Shown one piece after another: positions 1 to 11,600 of a stretch of DNA of 64,000 nucleotides. Position 1 is the stretch's first letter. Each line of letters begins with the position of its first letter. The stretch is from Oscheius dolichura (Eukaryota; Nematoda; Chromadorea; Rhabditida; Rhabditidae): NCBI GenBank assembly GCA_932521035.1, contig OW051495.1, positions 10,726,001 through 10,790,000 of the forward strand. The letters run 5' to 3'. Both the position numbers and the translations under genes were made by a program. The notes beneath the pieces were generated by a model. The model searched no databases. It saw only the letters and a list, made by a program, of their open reading frames with translations, and was not told the DNA's origin.

Positions 1-430
1 GATTGGAGAAAGTCTCTAGGAAGATATTGCTCACGGGTTGGGATCCACATTGGTGAGAAAATTAAAGAATTTAGGGCCTCTTCCCTTCGTTCCTCTTCTG
101 CATCTGAACAGTTTTATCAGCACAATGGGGGAAAGTGGAGACTTGACACGGTACAATCTAAACAAAGAGGTAGCGCATAGTTTCATCCGTCATAATTGAG
201 ATTTTCAGGAAGCCGACGCCGAAATGCAACCAGTTGTTCCTCGCCTGAAGGCTATAAACTGCTCAAAATGTCAGATTTATGACGTAAAGTCCGAATTTCT
301 TGATGGCGATCGTTATCTCACCTATGATCCCCAGACAAATGTTTCCTTTTTCGACAACGACATCCATCTGACCTTGGCCGGCCTGGAGAGGATCCGTCCA
401 GCTTATACCAAGCTCATTGCTCAATTGTAA
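1..430 (+). CDS. Acyltransferase-3/SGNH (OAC-type) protein, C-terminal fragment
   Basis: This is the 3' end of a gene that enters from the left edge. Three exons can be joined: bases 3 to about 51, about 111-169 and about 209-430, with GT-AG introns between them. The last exon ends with FFDNDIHLTLAGLERI before the stop. The D-x-H-L-T-x-x-G pattern is the C-terminal Asp-His part of the SGNH hydrolase fold found at the end of nematode O-acyltransferase-like (OAC) membrane proteins. The membrane acyltransferase half would lie outside the window. These proteins are thought to acylate lipids or glycans; the substrate here is unknown. An AATAAA signal follows at about 446. The family call rests only on the terminal motif. 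Confidence 0.6.
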
Positions 431-651
431 ATCCCCTACTAACCTAATAAATTATTTATTGTTAAAGTGCATTGTCTTGATCCCAGCAGCCGTGGCTATT
501 CATTAGCCGTCTGGCGTTGCGCTGCCGTTAGCGGAACAATCCGCGCCATCTCCAGGATACCCTCTCGAAGATAACATCGCACCGTGCTTGAAACAGCGCT
601 TTTCGTCCGATTATTCACGGCTTAATCTACTACCTCGCCCCAGTGTAATAA
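431..651. other. Intergenic, 3' UTR then GT92 promoter
   Basis: This short intergenic stretch holds the AATAAA polyadenylation signal of the upstream gene near 446 and the presumed promoter of the glycosyltransferase. No conserved element was recognised. Confidence 0.4.
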
Positions 652-2562
652 ATGTCTAAAACATTGAAACGAATCGTCAGATATCGTTGGGCCATTCCCA
701 TTTCCCTCATTACACTAACCGTATTCTCTATTGTCTCCCTACCGCTGCCTACCTATCGAGTAAGCCTATCTTTCGGGTCTTGTACAGAATATTTAGGATT
801 CAGCAGAAGAAGTTGTCATTGGTAATGAGCCATTTTGGTTTAAACCATCCGTATTGGAGGGAACCTATGTCCGAGACATCTTCAGGACTAAAGACAATGA
901 AATTACTGTATTTTTCTTAAAAGATTACCGTAATAAGTGAGTTTTCTTCTATTTTATGCAACAAAATAAATACTTTCCAGTCCGAATATTGAAATTAAAA
1001 TAGGGGAGACATATTACCCGCTGACGTATGACTGCTACTATCCCCAATGCCAGGGAACATTCGACGAATGCTCCTATCAAGGTAGGAGGATGTGTGCACT
1101 TTTGTGCAGGCACGACACATGCCGCTGTTCAAAGTTTCAATTGCTCATCGACTGCAGACTATATCGCGACTAATGTTCAATAATCGTTGTTTGTTTTAGA
1201 TTTCTATGGAACTGTCAAATTCAATACAACTGAAATGGAAGGCAATCTTGTTACGGTAAAATTAGCAGAATCTAAACTGGAACACAATTTCAAACTTATG
1301 TTAGCTACTAGACTTATGGTGTAATTGAGAGACTCTGTTTAGAGATGTCCGCTCTGCCGGGACCTATGAGCACCAACTGGGAGTTGTTCTCCAGCCGGCT
1401 TATTACCTAGCCGACTGGCAGAATCTGATACAGTACTTCGAGTCTTGGCTAGCACACGGGGCCACTAAATTTTATATCTACCACTACTCCTGGACGCGAC
1501 AAGTTGACGCTGTGGTAAAGTTTTACCAGGAAAAGCTGCGCGACAGTTTGGAGGTGCTTCCTTGGTCGGCATTTCCTGTTCGAGAGGTAAGTTGCCTCAA
1601 TTTGTCCGATACATGCCTCTCTAGGTGGATAAGGGGCGGTTCAGTGCCGATGCCAATACCCGAATGTTCAACCTGGTCTCGGAAGCAGCGATGAATAACG
1701 CTTTATACCGAGCCAAGTAAGCGATCTTCCTTATGAAACGAACCGTTTTGTAGAGGAAAGGTAAAGTTCTTGGCTATGATGGATCTCGACGAGTTGATGT
1801 ATGTCGGTGGTGGTCACGAGCTGATCCCTCTATTGAATGAGCTGGACAATGAGAGCCCCGATGCCGCTCAGTTTAGCTTCACATGGCTTCATTCGGGAGC
1901 TCGAGTAAACGATGAGATATACCGAAAAGATCAAATGATGTGTTTAGATCTCTCTGGCGGAATATGACTCACCCTCGGACATAGCCTTTGACTATCTGGA
2001 AACCGTCAAGCCGGTAACAAACGACTCCTTGGATACAATCTATTTTACCAGCAGAAAAGTTATCCATATTACTGATAGAGTAGATTTACCATATTCCAAT
2101 GGAAGCAACGTTTTAGGTCGAGATTTTGGACACCCACAACACCTTAAAAAATATGCCAAACAATAAAACCAATGAGCCGTATGAAACGGTCATAGTTGAT
2201 TCGGGTAGGGCAGCTTGTTACCATATTCGGTATGCCTTCTTTCTCCGCTGATTCTATCCATATTTTCAGAAGAATCTTCGATACACTAAAGCTGCGCCAG
2301 GACAAAAAAACCGCCCTCTCGAAGCATGCCGATGTTCTAAATTTCAACTTTAACAAGCGGATAAAAGACACCCGTTTTGCCAGTAACCCTGCTCCTTTAG
2401 CCACCCTATTATATTGAATACATTTCAGAGCTGCAAATGAGTCCATGGCTAGCCGAATATCAAACGACTTTGATGACACTTCACGACTGCAGGAGAGTCA
2501 CTAAAGCGAAGTACAGGAAGATCGTCAGGGGAGGACTGACACAGTGCCGATCTGTCAGGTGA
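652..2562 (+). CDS. Glycosyltransferase family 92 (DUF23) protein
   Basis: This is a type II membrane protein of the GT92 family, which is expanded in nematodes. The best-known member adds galactose to core fucose of N-glycans in the Golgi. The chosen ATG at 652 gives a short basic N-terminus followed by one hydrophobic anchor (WAIPISLITLTVFSIVSL). The catalytic part shows LGVVLQPAYYLADW, FESWLAHGATKFYIYHYS and FLAMMDLDELMY; DLDE is the metal/nucleotide-sugar DxD-type motif. Further on come KVIHITDRVEIL and an HxR pair, as expected in GT92. Nine or more exons are joined by introns of about 35-50 nt plus one of about 115 nt; the last exon ends in CRSVR and the stop at 2560. One joint near 1320-1345 is unresolved: the only in-frame solution would need a 22-nt intron. 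Acceptor specificity cannot be told. Confidence 0.82.
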
Positions 2563-2995
2563 ATTCAACATGAAATCTAAAGGACTACAAAAGCCAATTG
2601 CAGAGGTTGCGAACAGTTCCTAGGAGGACAGGAACACTTCATCTTTGCCGAAAATTCGTGGACAAATCTAGCCACTCGATTTGATATACTAGGTGATATT
2701 TTCCCGCCGAATAAATAGTGATCTCCTCGATATGATAGCACAAATCTCAGCTTACAAATAGTGGTTTCTTGAAGAGATAACGTTGACGTGCAGAATTGAG
2801 CCTGATGCACAACAGTTGTACAAACTTGGTCGCAAAAGGATTCCATCTCGACACCATTGATTTTGAAGCGGCTGCGTGGTATCTCATTATTTACCAGTTC
2901 TTTTGTATTAGGAAAACGACTTTTCAATTCGAAAATTTGAGCAGCAGTCCGGCTGCCTATAATAGGCGCCTTCTCGGCCTCTCAATCACTTCACC
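2563..2995. other. Intergenic, no gene recognised
   Basis: Both strands contain short open frames here, the longest about 116 codons on the minus strand. None shows a domain, signal peptide or splice pattern. The stretch probably holds the GT92 3' UTR and the promoter of the ShKT gene. Confidence 0.4.
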
Positions 2996-3429
2996 ATGTT
3001 CCGCATTGGATTCCTTGTCTTTGCCGTGGCCACGGTCTCTGCCCAGCGGTGTGCTGATGGAACTACCGGACAACGTAAAATACCTTAAATTTACCCTACC
3101 TATATTAATCATTTGCAGCATCGGTCAATGGTGTGTGTGCTACGGGATTAACCTTATCCAGCGGTGTTTGCTGCTGCGTGGATAAGATCAATCCCAACAC
3201 TGGCAGGTCTGACTGTCCCAACTTGACTGCCTACTGTAACAACTCGGTTTACGCCTCGCTGATGCTTGACCAATGTGCTAAAACTTGTGGAAAATGCCCT
3301 GGCTGTGCTGACCAGATTAACCCAAACACGGGAAGATCCGACTGCCCACAAATGACCGCCTATTGCACAAACTCGGTCTACAGGGATACGATGAAAACGC
3401 AATGCCCCAAAACCTGTGGCTTCTGTTAG
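2996..3429 (+). CDS. Secreted double-ShKT-domain protein
   Basis: A secreted protein of about 129 residues. Exon 1 (2996 to about 3074) encodes a signal peptide (MFRIGFLVFAVATVSAQ); a 45-nt intron follows, and exon 2 runs to the TAG at 3427. After a short Cys-containing spacer there are two tandem six-cysteine ShKT modules, one starting at CVDKINPNTGRSDC and the other at CADQINPNTGRSDC. Each ends in C-x-K-T-C-G-x-C, the usual closing of this fold. The modules share nearly identical first halves, so they look like an internal duplication. ShKT modules are common in nematode secreted proteins of cuticle, gut or gland; nothing here shows toxicity or a specific target. An AATAAA signal follows at about 3439. 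Confidence 0.88.
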
Positions 3430-3690
3430 GGAACGATTTAATAAAGAACATTCATTGCTTTATTCTATAAATATAAGTATTAAAAAAAGATAAACGGGCG
3501 GATGAGGAAAGAACAGGAGCAGTGGGAATTGACTAACTGTAAAAACTGGCAGCACTTCGTGCGCCTGTTTTTTGAACTAACAGTCCACTGCTTCGGCGAA
3601 ATTGGATAAATTTGGGTGAACCTGATTTATTTGAAAGTCTATTGGGCAAGCGATATAAATGCTTGTCAATAAGTTATAGAGAGAACTGAA

Positions 3691-4159
3691 CTAGACACAG
3701 TCGACACCCTCGACCGGGTTCACCGGGCCCAGGAAGAGCGGGCCACCCATACAGATCAGAGGCAACTGGGTATCGACAGGGAAAGTGTCGACGGGATTGT
3801 TGCATCTTCCTCCGGTGACGATGCGGTACTTCATACAGCCGATCATATACGCAGAGCAGGGATTGTTGGGGTCGCCCGTCGGAGTGATGACGAACATGGG
3901 GACGCCGGTATTAGGACCGAAGAGTGGAGGACGACACTGTGCCGAAGTATCGGTGGTGGGCAGCGCACAAGGACAGGCTGAAATTGATAAATAAGCCTGG
4001 GGAAGATGAGGAATACTCACGGAAATCGGGGGTGGTGGTCGTAGGGAGCACCGTGGTGGGGACCTCAGTTGTCGGAATGATGCCGGGATTGTACGAGGCA
4101 ATACAGGCAAGGGTCGCCTGGAGGAAGGCGAGAAGCAGCAACAACCGGAAGGCGTCCAT
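3691..4159 (-). CDS. Small secreted Cys-containing protein, unknown family
   Basis: A two-exon minus-strand gene. Exon 1 starts with ATG at 4159 and encodes a clear signal peptide (MDAFRLLLLLAFLQATLAC), then a short Thr/Pro stretch (TTEVPTTVLPTTTTP) that could carry O-glycans. After a 43-nt intron (GTGAGT...TTTCAG), exon 2 encodes a domain with about seven cysteines, including CPCALPTT, NPCSAYMIGC and PLICMGG, and ends in GVDCV at 3691. The total is about 141 residues. The Cys-x-Cys opening and spacing look like a nematode-specific extracellular module, but I do not recognise the family. It is tail-to-tail with the ShKT gene; no functional link is implied. Confidence 0.72.
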
Positions 4160-4623
4160 CTGGATGCTGTTGCCTCAAGTTTGATAGGCGCCCATTAGAC
4201 AAACGAGGGCGGACCGCGTATGGACGAGTTCATTCTCTGCGGACAAGATGTTTTACTGGAAGTGGCCTTTAACAGGCTGTTCGTTGGTCACTCTCTCGTG
4301 GATTGGCCTCCGAGGTCAATTCTAACCCGATCCACCGTGGGTGAAGACCATAATCTACACGAGGACAGTACACTCTTTGACCTCTCTAACTTTAATCGCA
4401 GTTTGGCGCCGGTTGGTTAAAAGTGCGGCCTTTAGAATCTTTGGAAGCGTGATAACATGATTTTCCAGTTTCATCTCCAGCAAATACAAATAGTTTGGTT
4501 AATTTGCCGAGTGGCCTGCATTCTCTCTGAACATCCGATGTTCTGATCTTCGCGCTCTTCGTCACTTTCCTCCTTCCCCTCTACCTTTTCGGAATTGTAT
4601 TTTCAACCGAATGATGAATTTAT
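4160..4623. other. Intergenic, no gene recognised
   Basis: This stretch lies between the start of the secreted protein gene and the stop of the dehydrogenase, both on the minus strand. It should hold the promoter of the former and the 3' UTR of the latter. No repeat or coding signal was seen. Confidence 0.4.
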
Positions 4624-5559
4624 TTAATAGGGTATCTTTTCGCCCTTCCTGTTCCAGAACTGCCCCGTATGTTCCATAGTCATTTTGTCGATGGTCGCAA
4701 CCAACGTTGGCGCCGTTTCAGAGGGATTTTTCAGGCCCTGAATTCGTTGCTTTCCACGGCACGAAAGCTACGTACCCTCGGCCCTCCCATATGAGTTCGA
4801 TTCCAACCAGGACACATTGAAACTGTTAAAATCTTTGGATACAATAAGGAGACCTGCTTGGTTAACATGTTGACAGCTGTCTGAAACGAATTATCTCCTT
4901 GAATTTCTCCGTTCCTACCTTACTACACATATAAGCCAGATTCCCATGGATTGCTTCAAAATTGCCCACGAAACTTTCAATAGAGCCTTTCAGGCCAGAA
5001 ATGTTTACAATTGTCGTTTCTTTTCCATCAGAGAGGGACTTTTCCAAGAGGGGAAGCATTTCCTGTTTTATTTTTGAGAGGAAATGAAATGTGAAGTTAC
5101 CTGGATCATCATAGCGTGGGAAACGGTGTTCACGTCGAAATGACGCAGCCATGCGGTCCTCTCGCCATTGGGAATCCCTGCCAGGTGATCCTGAACTGAA
5201 CTATTTTCCTTTCATTTTAAACAAATTCGCACCGTTTCCAAAATAGCCGAATTATTTATCAGGACATTCAAAGATCCTGTCTCCTTCTTGACTGCTTCAA
5301 AGGCGGTTTTAATGCTCCAATCTTTAGAAATATCCAATTGGATTAGGCGAAGTTTTTGATGTGGATCATGAATCTTTTGAAGATCCTAAAATGGTGTATA
5401 TAAAGTATACAAATAACTAGAAGATACCTCCATTTTGTCGGCATTTCGGCTGCCGGCGTAAACCCTCAACACGTTTGGATTGTCAATTAGTGCTCTCGTA
5501 ATTTCCAATCCTATTCCCCGGTTAGCGCCAGAGATCAGAACCACTCCGTGGATGCGCAT
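4624..5559 (-). CDS. Short-chain dehydrogenase/reductase (C-factor/carbonyl-reductase-like)
   Basis: An NAD(P)-dependent oxidoreductase of the SDR superfamily, about 250 residues and probably cytosolic. Exons on the minus strand, with introns of about 37-43 nt, give ISGANRGIG near residue 10 (the nucleotide-binding GxxxGxG), LDIS, VLINNSAI, a TIVNISGLKGS strand with the catalytic Ser, and AYMCSK supplying the YxxxK pair. The protein continues with SMCPGW and GGPRGLKNPSETA and ends in GEKIPY. That order and the C-terminal signature match the C-factor/sniffer-like carbonyl reductases common in nematodes. An odd feature is that the usual NNAG motif reads NNSA. The substrate cannot be inferred. 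The start at 5559 is the first ATG and directly precedes the nucleotide-binding strand. Confidence 0.85.
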
Positions 5560-6101
5560 GGCTAAATTCCCTGAAAAGTTTAGCTTAAAAGAAAGAAAGA
5601 ACGTTCAGAAGATGTTAATAATTGCCTTTTGGGGAATCAAGAAATCAAGATAGGGCGCATAAAAAAGGAAAACGAAGATAAATGGGCACGACGAACTGTT
5701 TGTGATCAGGGCGGCAGATAAAGTGATTCGAATCTGCCATGGCCATAGTTTATGTTGGGGAACGGCGACCATTCGAAGTAAATAAAATAGTGACAAGGAC
5801 ACATTGATTATGACGATTGGGGCGATATCGACGAGTCGACAAATACGCCGGCCGAGTCTATCTCTTATCGCGGTTCCGCTGTAAACGGAAGAGAAGGCCG
5901 TTGGCACCAGGCATCTTTATTCCCGTAACTACTAAATGACACATTTCGATGATTTTCTTTGATTTTAATTCTTTCCCTCTACGAAAGCCCCACTCGACTC
6001 CTCCTTCTGAAAATATTTGTTTTCCTAGTCAATGAATAGTCCTTACTCGCTGGTCCTATCAAGTCGCAGCCGGCTCCCGCTGGCATCTACTGATGTTATC
6101 T
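5560..6101. other. Intergenic with a possible receptor remnant
   Basis: The minus-strand frame 5605-5907 is open for 100 codons and holds two hydrophobic stretches (INVSLSLFYLLRMVAV and CPFIFVFLFYAPYLDFL). It has no ATG and no conserved motif. It may be a degraded fragment of a chemoreceptor, or noncoding. Nothing else was seen. Confidence 0.25.
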
Positions 6102-7244
6102 TCATAACCTGCAAACGACGGCGTTAATTGCCTCATTGAGTCCAACCTTTAATCGTATCAGCCTACACATTGCCCTCCTATAATTTCCTATGAATCCAAT
6201 GACTAGTAAAGGGTCGCAGATCTGAGCAACGGACATCACTGCTCCAATGTATTGCGGTGCTGCACCAGGATTCACCTCCAATAAGGTGAAAACGATCATA
6301 AGGGCAGATGGAGTACCATTGAAGATAATGGGAAGGATTAACTGAAGAATTATAGATTCCTATTCGAAAAAGAGGAATACCTGTAGAAGAAGGAGAGTTA
6401 GCAGTTCTTTTTGCCTCTTTACATGGGTATTCATCGCTATTGTACGGAAGAGTTTCTTGATTTTAACGAGGCAGAATATATCAATTGCTATAGTGATCAG
6501 TGTGAGGACAACAAAACTCGTTAGAGCATACAACATGGGACGGTAGATCTCTCCACTCCACAACTGAAAAGATGACACTTTTAAGTATATTAAAATATTA
6601 GGCTCCAAACTCCTCAAACTTACAAAAACTGGCCCTCCAAGACAAGATAAATTGATAATCTGCTCTTTGACCTCCTTTTCCGCTCTCTCGATGTATTCCA
6701 TAACCAAGGGGTTAGGTTTCAATGCGGCAAAGAGAAGGCTAGGCACAATCCAACAAATGAACGAGAGGAATGACATTTGTAAGAGTTTTAAGCCCGGTTT
6801 AAAATAGTTTAGAATCCGTTCGCTGAAAAAGAATTACATTCAGTTTATATGAAAACTCCTTACTTGCACATTACACCATATCTGTAGAGAAAAGACAGAC
6901 AGACAATGATCTCAACCAGGGCAAAAGTCGAACAGAACACGAATAGTCCGGCTATGTTGATGGTGGATGAAGAGTAGGACGCTGTACTGCACAGGACAAA
7001 GCCACTGTCGAAGAGGAAATAAGTCTAATAGGGGGAAACGAATGAAAGAGAATCCGACACTTACTGGAAGGGCTATAACCTGAGCTGCGGTATAAAGAAC
7101 AGCCGCTAAAGTGTACGCCAGCATAAGGTATTTATATCGTCCCATGCTCTTTTGTGAATAATAAAGGATTACCGGTATAAGGAGGAGATTCAAGACCATT
7201 CCGAGGATGCCAGAAATGAGACTTATCCATGTGAAGGAGTCCAT
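6102..7244 (-). CDS. Str/Srj-family chemoreceptor GPCR
   Basis: A seven-TM serpentine receptor of the nematode Str superfamily, which acts in sensory neuron cilia. Exon 1 starts at ATG 7244 with a TM segment and then SQKSMGRYKYLMLAYTLAAV, which is the G-x-Y-K-x-L-M signature of Str/Srj receptors. Later exons give VLCSTASYSSSTINIAGLF, FLYRYGVMCNERIL (the YRY position after TM3), a long extracellular loop, and RQKELLTLLLLQLILPIIFN before TM6. The last segment ends with IGFIGNYRRAMCRL, the NYR-x-A motif after TM7. Introns are about 38-60 nt. The frame closes at 6102, giving about 330 residues, a normal length. The ligand is unknown. It appears intact. Confidence 0.83.
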
Positions 7245-7756
7245 CTGAAATGAGCAAGTTCTGGAAGGGCGTTACCCTTTTTAAGAATTCAATAAATATG
7301 CGCGGAATACAAAGTGAACGTGAGGAAAATGTGAAAATATCACTTAGAAGGCAGAAAAGAAGAGAGAAGGGGGAGGAAATGAACACCTATATCGGTCCGT
7401 GTTCCATAAATGGGCCTTGTTGCCGGAATTGTTTATTCACTGGTCGAATGTCTCTCTGTAATCAACGTGAAGATGAATAACATTGAAGAAGTTAACGTGG
7501 TGTACTTTCTCGGGAGCCGTTGCGCCATTCCGACTCATTTGCCCTGCTCTATAGACTCTCGTAGACCGGGTTTGTTCTCAGATTCGGTCATTTCCCCCCT
7601 CCTTGGCTAAATACAATAACCCGGGGACAAAAGACAAATTAATTTATTAATCTTAAAAAGAACTTGATCACAAATTGTAAAGCCACATCTGGAATATCAC
7701 AGTTGGTTGAAATTGTTTTTTCCCGTTGTCTGGTTAGGCTAGATCCATATCACTTC
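7245..7756. other. Intergenic, no gene recognised
   Basis: This spacer between two minus-strand genes holds the presumed promoter of the Str receptor and the 3' region of the four-TM gene. Only short chance frames are present. Confidence 0.4.
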
Positions 7757-8671
7757 TTAGAGCCGAGGAGACGTCATTCGTGTGTATTGTACAGACTGAA
7801 ATGATTATTTTAAAGTAAATATTAAAGAGAGACAGACCTTTTCCATTCTTCTGAGAATGCGTCCAAATATATGACCTGTATTTTGAGATGATACCGAGAG
7901 AATAATAGTGAATCAAGAGAAACAGCACATCCATGAGGTGGATGATAAAAAAGAGATCGTCGAACCAACTACCGAAGTTTTCTAAAATCCGCCATTAGCT
8001 TTTCTATCCTACCCTAATAATAGGCAGATCTCTGTGTGTTTGTCTGTCTGCAAGACCTGTCATTTGTTCAGTTCGACGGTCAAAAGCAGGCAGTTAGAGA
8101 AGCAGAAAGTTTCGATCGTCAGGGCTTACTCGACTGTCAAATGTTGTTCGACCGATATAAACTAATCCCAACACGGCCAATGGCCGCCGGAGGCATACTA
8201 GTATATAAATAATATCCAGTCTCTTACTTTTAATTTCATCTTTGTAAAAAATAGTGACGAAGAAGTAATATCCTCCGAGGAAAAGTAGCAGCAGTATTGT
8301 GAAGACCTGAAAACGAGGGGAACGTGTTCCTGTAACTTCCGCCTCAAACTCACCACGTAATAGAAAAATACAGTAATGGATTGAATGTTGTTCATACAGA
8401 GCCCGACAAGGGCCAGAATACAGAGAACAACTCCCGCTATTCCAATATAGAGGTTAAAAATGGGCATCGGCATGAAGGCCAAGACGGTACTCCATAGAAA
8501 GTAGTAGGCGATAATTATTTTATAGGCAGTCTGGAATGGAGGGATCACTGACATGTCTCGACCAAAGATAGCGGGAAATAGAGGGATAACCGGTAATCGG
8601 ATACTCACTGAGGTATGCAGAAAACCGCAACAAGAGCGGAATTCTCTCCTTTCTTCGTCTCCTATGATCAT
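7757..8671 (-). CDS. Four-transmembrane protein, LAPTM/DUF7027-like
   Basis: A small membrane protein of about 160 residues. The N-terminus, from ATG 8671, carries RSCCGFLHTS just before the first membrane segment. A Cys-Cys-Gly...His motif at that place is typical of nematode tetraspan proteins of the LAPTM/DUF7027 type, which sit in lysosomal or plasma membranes. TM1 is AYKIIIAYYFLWSTVLAF, TM2 LYIGIAGVVLCILALVGL, TM3 TVFFYYVVFTILLLLFLGG and TM4 IIHLMDVLFLLIHYYSLG. One intron, at about 7986-8229, is about 240 nt; the others are about 40-80 nt. The last exons are short and their joint is uncertain; the preferred model ends in TSPRL at 7757. Function unknown. Confidence 0.62.
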
Positions 8672-11600
8672 GACATTGCCTGAAAAGGGGGAAAGGTAAC
8701 CATAGATGGTTGGAGAAGAGGAAATGAAGTAAAAGGGAAGAAGGCTTCTTGGAAAACGGATAAATTGGACAAAAGCCAAAGAATTATGGAGTCAAAGGTG
8801 CGCCGAGGTGGAAGAGCTGCGTGTTTACTTTCTAGTTATCTTCTTCTTCAGAGAAATTCAAACGAAAACATCCTTCAAAAGACAATGAGGTCACAGTTGA
8901 CTTCTTCTCAAGGAAAAAATATCAAAACATGACGGAACAAGTAGATTATCTCACGGTTGAGAGCAAAAAAATTGTGTAATTTCTAGAAATGAGAGCCAAG
9001 AATAGCCAACAAATGGAGAATACTTCCAATTGGACAAGGAAAAAAGGAGGAAGGATTAGTACAGAGGATTATCTCCAGCAAATAGTGTGAATTCTCGGAA
9101 TGGGATGCATCAGGGTGTCCAAAGGGCGTTTTTAGACTGATTAGTTGCATTTCAAAGAGGGAAAAGGGACCGCAGCGCCACAAGAAGAGTGTCATCCACA
9201 GCAATGTTTCCCTCTTATAGACAAGACAGCAGCAAAACATAATAGAAGTAGCAATGGGAATTAGATTATGGTGTGGTTGTGAGCTATCTATTCCCCGAAA
9301 CATATAATCCGCGGCCCTATTAGGATACACAATGAGGGGTGTCTGCCGCCTTTCCCGGTCTCTATTCCCCCCTTCTTGTAAATACAAAGCGTTCGAATAG
9401 GGAGAGGTAGATCCCGGAAATTGGTGCAGCCCATCCCCCCGGCATCACAGGTCAATACGTCATTTATTCTGTTGTCAAAGGTAATGCTCATCCAGGTCGA
9501 AAGGTATGATGTGTTGGGAGAGGGGCTATACTGGGGTATTTCTATAGCAGGAACTGGCTCTATTAACGCCCGGGGCGGATCCCAGACAAATAATTATGGC
9601 CTAATAATAAAGATTCGGTAGCCAAAAGCACGAGACCCTCTCCCTCTCTCATATTTTTAACCCCCATGACCCAGAAGTTAACAATGTTTCCGAGGGCAGG
9701 AATCAAAAGAGGCCATTTGGGTCACAAATGCATGGTCGCCGCCCTCGTCGGGGGAGGTCGCTATGGGATGGCCCATCATTTTCCCCCGCTCTTCCTCCTC
9801 TTGGAAGGATCATTGGGGATGTCGAGTCGAGGAGAGAATAAGGTTAATCCCACACTGTCATTTGTCTTGCCCTTCGTGTTCTTTTTTCTTTTTCCGAGAC
9901 TATTGGGAACAGGAAGGAGGGCAAGATGGATGACCTCCTCTTCTCTCATTCCAAATAGCCATTGGGCATTGGGCTCTCCGTGGCTGATGCAAGTTCAGAG
10001 ATTGCAAATCTCGTAAGAATCTACGAGACCTATGAAAACATCAGGAGGTATTGAGGGGGGAGAGGACAGAGGGGAAATGAGATTCTTAGCGAGAGGGCAA
10101 TGTTTTTCTACAAATAATGAACGTTTGGACAGAGCATCCTGTTTATGTTAAAGGAACTGTCAGGGACTGGAAGTTTCGTTCACGGGTCCTGGCGCGACAT
10201 GAACGGATTGGCGTCTCCCGCGCCTGGCGCGCATTTGAATATTGAACGCGCCTTTCTTCTTATTTTCCAATAATTTCTTGCCCTGATTTGACTACTTATG
10301 AAGAGCCATATCAGAATAATCAAAAAAAATTAATAAAACGATGAAACGCTTGTTTGAAAAAACCATTTTCCCGCGCTTTCTCAAAGCCCGCGAAAATCTA
10401 CAGTCAGCTTCCTATGTCCCTGACAATTCCTTTAAAGGTTTTGTTTTTAAAAATAAGAAGGAGTATAGCAGGGATACAACGGGCAGGAAGGACTGGCGCG
10501 CTCCTTCCATCTTTTCTTGGTACTCACTTTTGGTATAGTGTAATTTGGTCGGGGGGCACGTGAAAAGGAGTATCCAGTAGGGATGCCCCCTCTGGTCCGG
10601 TCCCATGGGTTAATCCACTCCAAGATCACTTAAAACTGAAGGAGTCGCCGACGTCAGAAGGAACTTCCTCTCTTCAGAGTATTTTTAGCCAGAAGAATAG
10701 AATAGAAGGAGGACAACAAAGACAATGACAACATGGTGAAACTCATGCCGAAATATAAGCTGTCAGCGGCAATATCCAGACAGCTGCTGTTGACAGGTTA
10801 CGTAGGCTGTCGCCTGAATTTTTGTCAACAGGTCATCCACCTTCTGCTATTCTTCCACTCATTCTCCCCCCTTACACCCAGACACCTACGTCCGTGTAGA
10901 CTTTTGACCCAAAGAGGGCAATCATCGCAAGAGCTGCGGCTAGTCAAAACTCGGAGTGGTCCTAAGCGGATGTTACAGCAGCGAAAACATGGAAGTAAGG
11001 CGTTAGGTACGGGGGGAAATAATTGGAATACGTGGGCTGAATAAGGAATTAGACAACATTGGATACTCTATGAATAAATGAAAGGACGCAAGGTTTGGTG
11101 GGACTATATTTGGAAACAAGTGGAGAAGAAGGGGGTCAGCCATAGGTCAGAAGGGGATCGGAGCAGAGTTCAATTAGTAAAAGACGTAAATACGCTATCT
11201 GTCCGATCTAAATAGGGTGTACAATCAAAAGGGCAGGATTCCGGAGTAAATCTATCCTATTTCTGAGGTGTTCCAGCGATTAGGAGGGAGGATAACGGTC
11301 AGTAAGCTCTTTCTAAAAAATGAAGAACATTCGAAAGTTGGCTATTTTTTAAAGGAGGAACAGCCCGTCTCTCTACGACGGGGAATTAGAGGGTTGTAGA
11401 AAGAAAAATTGAGGATTGGAGGGTTAGAAACCGGTTCAAAATTGCATCTTTTTGGCGACTAAAAGTTCAGGAGGCCGGGTAAATAAAGAGAACTTTAATA
11501 AAAGGCCGAAATAAGAAGAAATGTGGATGGTAGTCTCTAATAACTGGCTCTGAATTGGCAATATGTTGATTCAAAATGTTTGTGGGACGTGTGTGAAGTC

